The notes below the pieces were generated by a model. The model worked only from the letters and a program-made list of their open reading frames with translations. It ran no database searches and had not been told where the DNA came from. Shown here in pieces: positions 1 to 8,341 of a stretch of DNA of 32,205 nucleotides (positions are counted from its first letter, which is position 1; the number at the start of each line of letters is the position of its first letter). Source of the DNA: Ruminococcaceae bacterium UBA7080 (GTDB lineage Bacteria; Bacillota; Clostridia; Oscillospirales; Acutalibacteraceae); NCBI GenBank assembly GCA_002493595.1, contig DKZG01000004.1:1-32205 (forward strand), read 5' to 3'. A program made the position numbers and the translations under genes.

Positions 1-60
1 GAGCAAGGCAAAGGCAATTACTACGAAGAGATAAATTATAAGATAAAGGGTACGGCTTAA
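1..60 (+). CDS. 3' end of an unidentified gene (partial)
   Basis: An open frame enters at base 1 and ends at a TAA at 58-60. It gives the last 19 residues of a protein, ending in INYKIKGTA. The only support is the uninterrupted frame followed directly by a terminator hairpin in the same direction, which is how a gene end should look. The tail is hydrophilic and mixed in charge and I do not recognise a family. The rest of the gene lies outside the window, so no function is assigned. Confidence 0.6.
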   Translation, partial: EQGKGNYYEEINYKIKGTA

Positions 61-86
61 TCATGATTTTGCTGTATCCTTTTTTA
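45..86 (+). terminator. Rho-independent terminator overlapping the upstream gene's stop codon
   Basis: GGGTACGGC (48-56) pairs with GCTGTATCC (71-79) as a 9-bp stem with two G-U pairs and a 14-base loop, followed by a run of seven T (80-86). The stop codon of the upstream frame (58-60) lies in the loop, so the ascending arm is coding sequence. It separates the upstream gene from the methyltransferase gene at 281. Confidence 0.7.
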
Positions 87-165
87 TTGCTTTGTTACGT
101 TTAATGATAGTAACGTATTTATCAGAATGTGAAAACAAATTTTTCATATTTCTTTGATTTTTCTA

Positions 166-194
166 TTGAAATTTTTTTCCTTATAATGTAATAT
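166..194 (+). promoter_or_regulatory. Candidate SigA promoter for the methyltransferase-dprA-topA operon
   Basis: TTGAAA (166-171) and TAATAT (189-194) are separated by 17 bases. The start codon is about 85 bases downstream. The region 87-274 is extremely AT-rich, so chance matches are common. A better -10 word, TATAAT at 182-187, has no -35 at a workable distance. No other structure is obvious in this gap. Confidence 0.4.
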
Positions 195-280
195 ATTAAT
201 AATTTAAATAAATAATAAATAGTCAGTGATTTCTTTAAACGAATGTAAATTATTGGCACGCTTGCTTTGAGGAGTTGTGT

Positions 281-1060
281 ATGGAAAAAATCACAGGTAA
301 AAATAACGATTTAATCAAGAACGTGAAAAAACTACTTTCATCCTCAGGGTACAGAAGAGAGCAAGGTCTGTTCGTGCTGGAAGGTGCAAGACTTGTTTTT
401 GACGTTCTTAATTCTTTTTATAGCGTAAAGTATTTTTTTGTGACCGATGAGGCTTATAAAAAGTATTATTCGCAGGCAGATGCACTGATGTCGGTAAGTG
501 AAAAATCATTTGTGATTTCCCAGGCTGTTTCAGATAAAATAAGTGATACAAAAAATTCTCAGGGCATTTTTGCTGTTTGCCGTATGAAAGAGGATTGTGA
601 AATAACTATTGGGTGCAGTGATAAGCTGATTGCACTTGACAATGTGCAGGACCCGGGCAATTTGGGCAGCATAATCCGTACTGCCGAAGCACTTGGTATT
701 AACGCTGTTATAGTCGGCGGAGGATGTGATATATATAATCCTAAGGTGCTGAGGGCTTCAATGGGCTCTGTTCTCAGAATGAATATTTTGCAAATGAATC
801 ATCTGTACCCTTATCTCGGCAAATTAAAAGAAAGTAATATGCGTCTTTACTCAACTTCTCCGAACAGAACGGCTCAGTCCATAACGGAAATTGATTTTTC
901 AAATGGCGGAATCTGTGTTATCGGAAATGAAGCAAACGGTGTGAGTGATGATATCATTTCAATAAGTGATGGCTGTGTTACAATTCCGATGATGGGCAGA
1001 GCAGAAAGCCTGAATGCATCCGCAGCAGCCTCAATAACGATGTGGGAGATGCTGAGATGA
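281..1060 (+). CDS. TrmH/SpoU-family RNA 2'-O-ribose methyltransferase (YsgA/RlmB-like)
   Basis: A 259-residue SPOUT-class enzyme predicted to transfer a methyl group from S-adenosylmethionine to a ribose 2'-OH in rRNA or tRNA. Residues 1-100 fit the small substrate-binding domain seen in RlmB-type proteins. The catalytic half shows the three family motifs: LDNVQDPGNLGSIIRTAEAL (about 119-138, with the conserved Asn and Arg), GNEANGVSD (from 215) and LNASAAASI (from about 244), which form the trefoil knot that binds the cofactor. The ATG at 281 is chosen because GAGGAG (269-274) lies 6 bases upstream; a TTG at 275 in the same frame would overlap that site. The last codons overlap dprA by ATGA. 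The target nucleotide cannot be read from the sequence. In Bacillus the related ysgA lies beside pheST; here it leads dprA-topA. Confidence 0.93.
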   Translation: MEKITGKNNDLIKNVKKLLSSSGYRREQGLFVLEGARLVFDVLNSFYSVKYFFVTDEAYKKYYSQADALMSVSEKSFVISQAVSDKISDTKNSQGIFAVCRMKEDCEITIGCSDKLIALDNVQDPGNLGSIIRTAEALGINAVIVGGGCDIYNPKVLRASMGSVLRMNILQMNHLYPYLGKLKESNMRLYSTSPNRTAQSITEIDFSNGGICVIGNEANGVSDDIISISDGCVTIPMMGRAESLNASAAASITMWEMLR

Positions 1061-2262
1061 GTGAAAATCTGCGTTACTGGCTGTGGCTTCAAAGGGCTCT
1101 GGGTGAAGGTGCCTGCATAAAGCCGATTATTGACGATTTCTGCGGTGTAGAAAAGCTTTATCATTCAAATATACTGGAATGGAGAATGAGTACTGCTCTA
1201 ACTGCCAAGCAGGTAGATAAGCTGGAGCAAACCGATATCAGCTGTGCTGATGAAATCCTTTATACCTGTGAACGCAATTCATGGACTGTAATCGATTATG
1301 ACGATATTCGTTATCCAAAAAGATTAAAGGAAATATATAATCCGCCGTGTGTATTATATGTTGACGGTGAACTGCCTGATATCGACAGTTTTGCAGCTGT
1401 CGGTATTGTCGGTACTCGAAAGGCCAGCGAATATGCAGTTAAGGTTACGCATATAATGAGCCGCGGTATCACCGAGTGCGGCGCACTTGTAATAAGCGGA
1501 GGTGCTTTAGGTGTTGATACTGCTGCACACAAAGGTGCTTTAATGGCAGGCGGCAAAACGGTTGCCGTTCTTGGCTGCGGACTGGGCAGTGATTATCTGA
1601 GCGAAAATAAACCGCTGAGAAATACAATAAAAATGCAGGGTGCACTTGTTACGGAATTCCCGCCGTTTACGAGAGCAGGGCGTTCGACCTTTCCAATGCG
1701 AAATCGAATCATAAGCGGCTTGTCCGTGGGCGTTCTTGTGGTGGAAGCAGGAATAAAAAGCGGCAGTCTTATTACTGCTAATTTTGCTTTAGAGCAGGGA
1801 CGGGATGTTTTTGCAATTCCGGCATCGGTTTTGTCTGTTGATTTTGCAGGCACAAATAAATTAATTGACGATGGTGCTATTGTTGCTACCAAACCGGCTC
1901 AGATTGTAAATACATATGCCGAAAAATTCAGCAGTATTGATATGACAAAATCAAGAAGCATAGAGGAATTAATGTATGATGAAAGTGATAAAAGTGCAAA
2001 TGTAAAAAAGGAGCACGACAGGCATTCATTTGATAATATAGAGCGTATACGTGCCGACAGATTAAAAAAAGAAGCAACCGCTTTTAAGCTGGGCGGTGAT
2101 ACAAAAATTGTATATGGCTGTTTAAATGACAGCTTTTTGCATATTGATACTATTATTGAAAGAACACAGCTTTCAAGTTCAAAGGTTATGGCGGCAATAA
2201 CACAGCTTGAGATTATGGATCTGGTGGAAAGTGCATCAGGCAAAAGATATAAACTATCCTGA
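1057..2262 (+). CDS. dprA: DNA-processing protein DprA (Smf)
   Basis: DprA binds incoming single-stranded DNA during transformation and loads RecA. The 401-residue protein has an N-terminal SAM-like helical region (about 1-65), the Rossmann-type Smf domain (about 95-300) and a C-terminal winged helix (about 345-401). Visible Smf motifs are GIVGTRKASEYA (from 116; more often GSR than GTR), SGGALGVDTAAHKG (from 147), FPMRNRIISGLS and SGSLITA (about 235-241). The ATG at 1057 overlaps the previous stop as ATGA, and GGGAG (1044-1048) sits 8 bases upstream; an ATG at 1042 in the same frame has no such site. The gene is followed 13 bases later by topA, a usual arrangement in Firmicutes. Presence of dprA alone does not show natural competence, because it is kept widely in species not known to transform. 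Confidence 0.96.
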   Translation: MSENLRYWLWLQRALGEGACIKPIIDDFCGVEKLYHSNILEWRMSTALTAKQVDKLEQTDISCADEILYTCERNSWTVIDYDDIRYPKRLKEIYNPPCVLYVDGELPDIDSFAAVGIVGTRKASEYAVKVTHIMSRGITECGALVISGGALGVDTAAHKGALMAGGKTVAVLGCGLGSDYLSENKPLRNTIKMQGALVTEFPPFTRAGRSTFPMRNRIISGLSVGVLVVEAGIKSGSLITANFALEQGRDVFAIPASVLSVDFAGTNKLIDDGAIVATKPAQIVNTYAEKFSSIDMTKSRSIEELMYDESDKSANVKKEHDRHSFDNIERIRADRLKKEATAFKLGGDTKIVYGCLNDSFLHIDTIIERTQLSSSKVMAAITQLEIMDLVESASGKRYKLS

Positions 2263-2275
2263 AAGGAATAATAAT

Positions 2276-4378
2276 ATGTCAAAATTAGTTATCGTTGAGT
2301 CACCGGCAAAGGCTAAAAATATTAAAGGTTATTTGGGTAAGGGTTATGATGTGGTTGCATCCATGGGCCATGTGCGCGATTTGCCTGCAGCGCGTTTGAG
2401 TGTGGATATTGCGAATGATTTTGAGCCTAAGTATGCTGTAATTAAGGGTAAGGAAAATTTCGTAAAGGAACTTAAAAAGAAGGCTGACTCTGCCGATTAT
2501 GTTTATCTTGCAACTGACCCTGATCGCGAGGGTGAAGCTATTTCATGGCATTTGGCAACTTTGCTTGGCCTTGATATGAATGATAAAAACCGTGTAACCT
2601 TTAATGAAATTACGAAAAACGGTGTTAAAGGCGGCATGGAAAATCCGCGAAAGATAGATATTGATTTTGTAAATGCCCAGCAGGCCAGGCGTATTCTTGA
2701 CAGACTGATCGGATATAAGCTGTCACCGTTTATTTCCCAGAAAATAAGAAGAGGTCTTTCGGCAGGTCGTGTTCAGTCGGTAGCGCTTAGACTTGTTGTG
2801 GACAGAGAAAATGAAATCAGAGCATTTAAGCCTGAGGAATACTGGTCAATTGATGCTAAGTTTACAAATCCGCCCGAGCGCAAAACTTTTGCTGCTGCAC
2901 TGTATGGCAAGGATAACAAAAAAATCAAGGTGGAAAATAAAGAGCAGAGTGATAAGATACTCTCTGAGCTTGATGGTGCACATTACATTGTTACAGGTGT
3001 CAAAAAGGGCAGCAGAAAAAAGAATCCGACTCCTCCTTTTACTACATCCACGCTTCAGCAGGAAGCATCGCGCCGACTTTCCTTTCAGGCAAGGCGTACA
3101 ATGAAAGCTGCACAGGAGCTTTATGAGGGTGTAGATGCAGGTGAGCTTGGCACAGTCGGTCTGATTACTTATATGAGAACCGATTCACTTCGTATTTCGG
3201 ATGAAGCAAGGGCAGCAGGTAATGAATACATTGTTCAGACCTACGGTGAAAAGTATTTGCCCAAAAAGCCAAGATATTATAAATCAAAGAATAATATTCA
3301 GGACGGTCACGAAGCAATCAGACCGTCAATGCCTAATGTTGCACCGGAGCAGGTTAAGCCTTATCTTTCTTCTGACCAGTTTAAAATATATAAACTTATA
3401 TGGGAAAGATTTATTGCTTCGCTTATGGAAGCTTGCCTCCAGGAAACAATGAAAATTGAAATCAGTGCTAACGGCTATATATTCAATGCTACCGGCTATA
3501 CTGTGAAATTTGATGGTTTCACTGCCCTTTATGAGGAAAAGGCTGACGAAGAAAAAGCTGATTCGGCAGCTCCGCTGCCTCCTATGAAGGAAGGCGATGA
3601 GCTTAAGCTTAAGAGTATTTTGGGTAATCAGCATTTTACTCAGCCACCGGCCAGATATACAGAAGCATCACTTACAAAGGCACTTGAGGAAAATGGTGTT
3701 GGCAGACCTTCTACCTATGTTACCATTACTTCTACCATTCTAAACCGTGAGTATGTTAAAAGAGAAGGTAAGCAGTTTGTTCCTACTGAGCTTGGTGAAA
3801 CCGTTACAAAGCTTCTGGAGGATAGGATACCGAATATTGTAAATGTTAAGTATACCTCAAAGATGGAAACGGACCTTGATAAAATTGACAGCGGTGATAA
3901 AGATTATAAAGAAATGATAAGGCTCTATTATGACGAGTTTGAAGAACCGCTTGAGAAAGCCAAGGCAGATATGCAGGGGGTAAAAATTAAGCTCAAAGAA
4001 GAGGAAACCGATGAGATTTGTGAAAAGTGCGGCCGCAATATGGTCATTAAGGTTGGCCGATTCGGCAAATTCCTTGCCTGTCCCGGTTATCCTGAGTGTA
4101 AAAATACCAAGCCGCTTGTTTATAAAACGACTGCCAAATGTCCTGAATGCGGCGGTGATGTAATTGAAAAGAAAACAAAAAAGGGAACTTCCTTCTTTGG
4201 CTGTTCGAATTATCCTAACTGCAATTTTATGACTTGGGATGCACCTTCGGATGAGGTTTGTCCAAAATGCGGCAAATCTCTGTTTAAGCGCAGGGGAAAT
4301 GTACTGTATTGTCCGGATACCGAGGGCTGTGGTTTTACCAAGCCTGCTCCGAGAAAGAAAAAAACAGAAGAGAATTAA
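2276..4378 (+). CDS. topA: DNA topoisomerase I (type IA)
   Basis: Relaxes negative supercoils by cutting one strand through a 5'-phosphotyrosine link. The 700-residue protein opens with the Toprim domain (about 1-115): Glu8 in VIVESPAKAKNIKGYL and the acidic set Asp81, Asp83 and Glu85 in TDPDREGEAISWHL. The active-site tyrosine is Tyr299 in LITYMRTDSLRIS. From Cys582 to the end there are three zinc-ribbon modules, each with four cysteines (CEKCG..., CPECGG..., CPKCGK...), as in classic bacterial TopA. Start choice: the ATG at 2276 follows AAAGGAA (2262-2268) at about 8 bases and gives the usual MSKLVIVESPAKA start; the frame is open further upstream within dprA without a better site. It is the third gene of the operon. 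Confidence 0.98.
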   Translation: MSKLVIVESPAKAKNIKGYLGKGYDVVASMGHVRDLPAARLSVDIANDFEPKYAVIKGKENFVKELKKKADSADYVYLATDPDREGEAISWHLATLLGLDMNDKNRVTFNEITKNGVKGGMENPRKIDIDFVNAQQARRILDRLIGYKLSPFISQKIRRGLSAGRVQSVALRLVVDRENEIRAFKPEEYWSIDAKFTNPPERKTFAAALYGKDNKKIKVENKEQSDKILSELDGAHYIVTGVKKGSRKKNPTPPFTTSTLQQEASRRLSFQARRTMKAAQELYEGVDAGELGTVGLITYMRTDSLRISDEARAAGNEYIVQTYGEKYLPKKPRYYKSKNNIQDGHEAIRPSMPNVAPEQVKPYLSSDQFKIYKLIWERFIASLMEACLQETMKIEISANGYIFNATGYTVKFDGFTALYEEKADEEKADSAAPLPPMKEGDELKLKSILGNQHFTQPPARYTEASLTKALEENGVGRPSTYVTITSTILNREYVKREGKQFVPTELGETVTKLLEDRIPNIVNVKYTSKMETDLDKIDSGDKDYKEMIRLYYDEFEEPLEKAKADMQGVKIKLKEEETDEICEKCGRNMVIKVGRFGKFLACPGYPECKNTKPLVYKTTAKCPECGGDVIEKKTKKGTSFFGCSNYPNCNFMTWDAPSDEVCPKCGKSLFKRRGNVLYCPDTEGCGFTKPAPRKKKTEEN

Positions 4379-4390
4379 AGAAGACAAAAT

Positions 4391-5689
4391 ATGAAATTCA
4401 AAGTAATTGGTGCAGGGCTTGCGGGTGTTGAAGCCGCATGGAAAATCGCTGAATCGGGATATCCGGTTAAGCTTTATGAAATGAAAGGAATCAAGCGTTC
4501 ACCTGCACATAAAACAGATTTGTTTGCTGAGTTGGTTTGTTCAAACTCTCTGAAAGCGTCAAGACTCGAGAGTGCTGCAGGGCTTCTGAAGGAAGAAATG
4601 TTTCTTTTGGGTTCACTAACCGTACCGGTTGCAAGATCATGTGCGGTTCCGGCCGGCGGAGCATTGGCTGTTGACAGAGATGTTTTCTCTCAGCGCATTA
4701 CAGAGAAAATAAAATCACATAAAAATATTACGGTAATCAATGAACTTGTTGAAAATCTTGAGTTTGATCATGAAACCATCATTATAATTGCAACAGGTCC
4801 GCTTACAGACGGGGTGTTAGCTGAGAATATTAAATCATTAGTAGGAGAGTATTTATCCTTTTATGATGCTGCAGCTCCGATTGTCATGGCAGACAGCGTT
4901 GATATGACAAAAGCATTCGGTGCATCAAGATATGACAGAGGCGGCGACGACGATTATATAAACTGCCCATTCAATAAAGCAGAGTATGAGGCTTTTATAG
5001 AGGCACTTATTCATGCTGAGGGAGCCGTTGTTCATGATTTTGATGTTTACGAGGGCTGTATGCCGATTGAGAAACTTGCCAAACGAGGTTTTGATGCACC
5101 TCGTTTCGGACCAATGAAACCTGTAGGTCTTATTGATCCGGCTACAAACCACCGTCCTTGGGCATGTGTTCAGCTTAGACGTGAAAATGCAAAAGGCACA
5201 ATGTTTAATTTGGTCGGATTTCAGACAAATTTGAAATTCGGTGAGCAGAAAAGAGTTTTTTCGATGATACCCGGTCTCGAAAATGCCGAATTTGTACGAT
5301 TTGGTGTAATGCACAGAAACTCTTTTTTAAATTCCCCTAAGCTGCTTAACAGCAATTTCAGTCTCAAGGCCAATCCTCAAATCTTTTTTGCAGGTCAGAT
5401 AACAGGAGTTGAAGGCTATATGGAATCCGCAGGCAGCGGCATTATCGCCGGCATCAATGCAGTGCGGTATGCTCAGGGCAAGGCAGCCTTTGTTCCTGAT
5501 AATAGCACTATGCTGGGTGCGTTATGTGAATATATAAGTGATGAAAGTGTTTCTGATTTTCAGCCGATGGGTGCAAACTTTGGTGTTTTGCCTCCTATAG
5601 AGCCTAAAATCAGAGATAAAAAGGAGAGATATAAGGCTTTATCCATTCGTGCCTTACATTCTCTTAAAGCATCAATGGAGAAATTATGA
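4391..5689 (+). CDS. trmFO: Folate-dependent tRNA (uracil-5-)-methyltransferase TrmFO
   Basis: Makes m5U54 (ribothymidine) in the T-loop of tRNA using FAD and 5,10-methylenetetrahydrofolate rather than S-adenosylmethionine. The 432-residue protein starts with an FAD-binding motif, VIGAGLAGVEAAWKIAESGY, followed by a GidA-like fold. Two cysteines match the catalytic pair reported for the Bacillus enzyme: Cys50 in ELVCSNSLK and Cys223 in YEGCMPIEKLAKRGF, both three positions earlier than in Bacillus. RYDRGGDDDYINCPFN is also typical of the family. The ribosome binding site is weak (AAGAAG at 4378-4383), and the start is 12 bases after the topA stop, so translation may depend partly on topA. The end overlaps plsX by four bases. 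In Bacillus xerC usually follows; here plsX does. Confidence 0.97.
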   Translation: MKFKVIGAGLAGVEAAWKIAESGYPVKLYEMKGIKRSPAHKTDLFAELVCSNSLKASRLESAAGLLKEEMFLLGSLTVPVARSCAVPAGGALAVDRDVFSQRITEKIKSHKNITVINELVENLEFDHETIIIIATGPLTDGVLAENIKSLVGEYLSFYDAAAPIVMADSVDMTKAFGASRYDRGGDDDYINCPFNKAEYEAFIEALIHAEGAVVHDFDVYEGCMPIEKLAKRGFDAPRFGPMKPVGLIDPATNHRPWACVQLRRENAKGTMFNLVGFQTNLKFGEQKRVFSMIPGLENAEFVRFGVMHRNSFLNSPKLLNSNFSLKANPQIFFAGQITGVEGYMESAGSGIIAGINAVRYAQGKAAFVPDNSTMLGALCEYISDESVSDFQPMGANFGVLPPIEPKIRDKKERYKALSIRALHSLKASMEKL

Positions 5690-6681
5690 TGAAAATTGTT
5701 GTTGACGCATTCGGGGGGGATAATGCTCCTCTTGAAATAATCAAAGGTTCAATGCTTGCAGTTGATGAATTCGGTGTGGATATTCTTTTGGTTGGCGACA
5801 AAGAAAAAATAGAAAAATGCAGTGCAAGCCATAAGATTAATCTTAAACATACCGAAATTGTTGACGCAAAAGACGTTATAACCATGCACGATGATGCTAA
5901 GGCTGTTTTGAAAGCTAAGCCGCAATCCTCTATGACAGTTGGTTTTCATCTGTTAAATGAAGGCAGAGGGGATGCTTTTGTAAGTGCAGGCAGTACCGGT
6001 GCTCTTACAGTTGGAGCAACCTTTATAACCAAGCGCATAAAGGGTATAAAACGCCCGGCAATTGCAACTGTTATGCCAAGTGAAAAAAAGCCCATTTTGC
6101 TTATCGACTGTGGCGCGAATGCCGAATGCAGACCGGAATTCCTTTATCAGTTCGGTTTGATGGGCAGTCTCTATATGAAGCATATAATGAAATATGATAA
6201 CCCGCGAATAGCGCTTGCCAATAACGGCGAAGAGGAAACGAAGGGTACTCCGTCCATTAAAGAGGCTTACGAACTAATGAAAAATGCACCTTATAATTTT
6301 ATCGGGAATATTGAAGGAAGGCAAATTCCTTTTGGTGATGCCGATGTTATTGTTTCTGACGGATTTACGGGTAATCTCATATTAAAAACATATGAGGGTG
6401 TTGCCAAGGTGCTTATGAATGGTATAAAATCCGCCTTTATGAAAAATGCGTTTTCAAAGCTTGCATATCTTGGTGTTAAAAGCGGTATTGATGATATGAA
6501 AAAGCAGTTTGATTATAAGGAATATGGCGGAGCTGTTTTGCTGGGAGTTAAAAAGCCGGTTATTAAGGCTCACGGTTCAGCAGATGCCAGAACATTTAAA
6601 AATGCAATTAAACAGGCCGTTTGGTTTCTTGAAAACAGCCTGATAGATGAAATAGAAAAAACACTTGCCGCTGAGGTTTAA
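5686..6681 (+). CDS. plsX: Phosphate acyltransferase PlsX
   Basis: Converts acyl-ACP and phosphate into acyl-phosphate, the acyl donor for PlsY in the first step of phospholipid synthesis; it is a peripheral membrane enzyme. The 331-residue protein has the typical N-terminus MKIVVDAFGGDNAP, followed by SAGSTGALTVGATF, RPAIATVMP, DCGANAECRPEFLYQF, GNIEGRQIPFGDADVIVSDGFTGN and a C-terminal KEYGGAVLLGVKKPVIKAHG, quoted here in separate pieces of the family pattern. Two adjacent ATG codons are possible (5686 and 5689); GGAG at 5677-5680 lies 5 or 8 bases upstream, so both fit. It overlaps trmFO by ATGA. The usual followers fabD, fabG or acpP are absent; rnc begins 23 bases later. Confidence 0.97.
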   Translation: MMKIVVDAFGGDNAPLEIIKGSMLAVDEFGVDILLVGDKEKIEKCSASHKINLKHTEIVDAKDVITMHDDAKAVLKAKPQSSMTVGFHLLNEGRGDAFVSAGSTGALTVGATFITKRIKGIKRPAIATVMPSEKKPILLIDCGANAECRPEFLYQFGLMGSLYMKHIMKYDNPRIALANNGEEETKGTPSIKEAYELMKNAPYNFIGNIEGRQIPFGDADVIVSDGFTGNLILKTYEGVAKVLMNGIKSAFMKNAFSKLAYLGVKSGIDDMKKQFDYKEYGGAVLLGVKKPVIKAHGSADARTFKNAIKQAVWFLENSLIDEIEKTLAAEV

Positions 6682-6704
6682 GTTTTGTTAAGGATGTTGT
6701 TTTT

Positions 6705-7388
6705 ATGGAAACTCTTGAACACAGAATTCATTACAGATTTAAAAACAGGGAATATCTTATGGAGGCTCTCTCTCACTCTTCTTTTGCTTATGAAAGGGGA
6801 AATGGGATAAAAAGCAATGAGCGTATGGAGTTTTTAGGTGACTCCGTGCTTTCCTTGATTACAAGTCAGTTCCTGTTTGAGACATATCCCGATACACCTG
6901 AAGGGGAATTAACTAGACTGAAGGCGTCTCTTGTGTGCACAGAAAGCTTGTCAGGTTTTGCAAAACAGATACATCTCGGCGATTATCTTTTTCTTGGCAA
7001 GGGCGAGGTGATGTCAGGCGGAGCTAAAAGGCCTTCCATTCTCGAAGATGCTTTTGAAGCACTTATTGCTGCTGTTTATCTTGACAGCGGATTGGAAAGA
7101 ACAAGAGAGTTTTTGTTGGATTTTCTCAAGCCTGCAGTTGAAAATCACAAGACAAGCATTAATGATTATAAAACTGTGCTGCAAGAGGTTGTTCAGAGAA
7201 ATCCGGATCAAAGCATAAATTATTTTGTAGAGTCTTACGGGCCGGATCATGATAAGGTTTTTGAGGCAGAAGTAAGATTGAATTCAAATGTAATCGGAAA
7301 AGGAAAGGGAAAAACGAAAAAGAGTGCAGAACAGGCTGCAGCCAAAGAAGCACTTCATCTTATGGGATTATGCGAAAAGGAAATATAA
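6705..7388 (+). CDS. rnc: Ribonuclease III
   Basis: Cuts double-stranded RNA, including the rRNA precursor stems and some mRNA hairpins. The 227-residue protein has the endonuclease domain at about 1-150 with the signature NERMEFLGDSVLSL (from 38) and the four acidic metal ligands Glu42, Asp46, Asp115 and Glu118. The double-stranded-RNA binding domain (about 155-224) follows, with GKGKGKTKKSAEQAAAKEAL near its end. Length and domain order are normal. TAAGGA (6689-6694) lies about 10 bases before the ATG. The 3' end overlaps the next gene by 19 bases, which suggests coupled translation. The rnc-smc-ftsY neighbourhood is conserved across Firmicutes; here one extra gene sits between rnc and smc. 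Confidence 0.98.
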   Translation: METLEHRIHYRFKNREYLMEALSHSSFAYERGNGIKSNERMEFLGDSVLSLITSQFLFETYPDTPEGELTRLKASLVCTESLSGFAKQIHLGDYLFLGKGEVMSGGAKRPSILEDAFEALIAAVYLDSGLERTREFLLDFLKPAVENHKTSINDYKTVLQEVVQRNPDQSINYFVESYGPDHDKVFEAEVRLNSNVIGKGKGKTKKSAEQAAAKEALHLMGLCEKEI

Positions 7389-8341
7389 GTATATTTGTGC
7401 CGCATCAGGGATGTCCCTGTGCATGCTCATTTTGTAATCAAAAAACAATTACGGGTCAATCAGATTTGCCGCATACGGCAGATGTGGATAAAGCTGTGAA
7501 AACAGCACTTAAGAAAAAAGAATACCGTTATGAGATAGCCTTTTTCGGCGGATCGTTTACCGCAATTGACCGCGAATATATGATAGAATTGCTGTCAGCT
7601 GCTTATGCCTATGTAAAAGGCGGACAGGTTGACGGTATACGTATATCAACACGACCTGATTGTATTGATGATGAGGTGCTTGATATATTAAAAAAATATG
7701 GTGTAACCAGTGTTGAACTCGGTGCACAAAGTATGGATGATGAAGTCCTAGAAGCCAACAGAAGAGGGCATATCTCACGGGATATAATAGAAGCCTCGGC
7801 ACTCATCAAGTCTTACGGTTTTGAACTGGGTTTACAGATGATGACAGGTCTTTACAAGGATACATTTGAAAAATCCCTGGAAACGGCGAAAGGCCTTATT
7901 GGGCTGAATCCGGATACTGTCAGAATTTATCCGACTGTAGTGCTCAGGGGTACATATTTGGCTGAGCTGTATAAAAAAGATATGTATAAACCGCTTAACG
8001 CTGATGAATCAGCAGAGCTTTGCGCCCGTCTTGTTCCTTTGTTTGAGCAAGCAGGTATAAGAATTATTCGTTTAGGACTTCATTCCAGCAAGGAGATTAA
8101 AGAAAATATGCTTGCCGGCGGCTTTCATGACAGCTTTGGTGAGCTGGTAAAGTCAAGATTAATGCTCAATAAAATTTTGGAATATCCACCCGGAGATTAT
8201 CAGATTTTTGTTAATTCACGTTCTGTTTCTAAACTTAAGGGAAACAGTAAGAGCAATCTTTATCTTCTTATGGAAAGAGGATATAATATAAAAATTATTA
8301 CCGACAACGGACTTGCCGTTGACGAATTGAGGATTAAATAA
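7370..8341 (+). CDS. Elp3-like radical SAM protein without acetyltransferase domain
   Basis: A 323-residue radical S-adenosylmethionine protein. The cluster motif CxxxCxxC is at Cys15, Cys19 and Cys22 in PHQGCPCACSFCNQKTITG, which resembles the opening of Elp3 (COG1243). Further radical SAM features are FFGGSFTAID (from about 58), ISTRPDCIDDEVLDIL and VELGAQSMDDEVL. True Elp3 continues with a GNAT acetyltransferase domain and acts on wobble uridines of tRNA; this protein stops near the end of the radical SAM part, so that chemistry cannot be assumed. The ATG at 7370 lies inside rnc with a poor ribosome site (GGGA only 2 bases upstream), so translation probably depends on rnc. The stop overlaps smc by one base. 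A role in RNA modification is plausible from family and context but unproven. Confidence 0.9.
   Translation: MRKGNISIFVPHQGCPCACSFCNQKTITGQSDLPHTADVDKAVKTALKKKEYRYEIAFFGGSFTAIDREYMIELLSAAYAYVKGGQVDGIRISTRPDCIDDEVLDILKKYGVTSVELGAQSMDDEVLEANRRGHISRDIIEASALIKSYGFELGLQMMTGLYKDTFEKSLETAKGLIGLNPDTVRIYPTVVLRGTYLAELYKKDMYKPLNADESAELCARLVPLFEQAGIRIIRLGLHSSKEIKENMLAGGFHDSFGELVKSRLMLNKILEYPPGDYQIFVNSRSVSKLKGNSKSNLYLLMERGYNIKIITDNGLAVDELRIK

Noticed and set aside
182..187. TATAAT as the -10 of the first operon
   Set aside because: No -35 word at 16-19 bases; the TTGAAA at 166 is only 10 bases away, so TAATAT at 189 was preferred.
87..274. Small inverted repeat TACGTT/AACGTA near 97-120 as an operator
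   Set aside because: Six base pairs in very AT-rich DNA, far upstream of the promoter candidate, with no regulator gene beside it.
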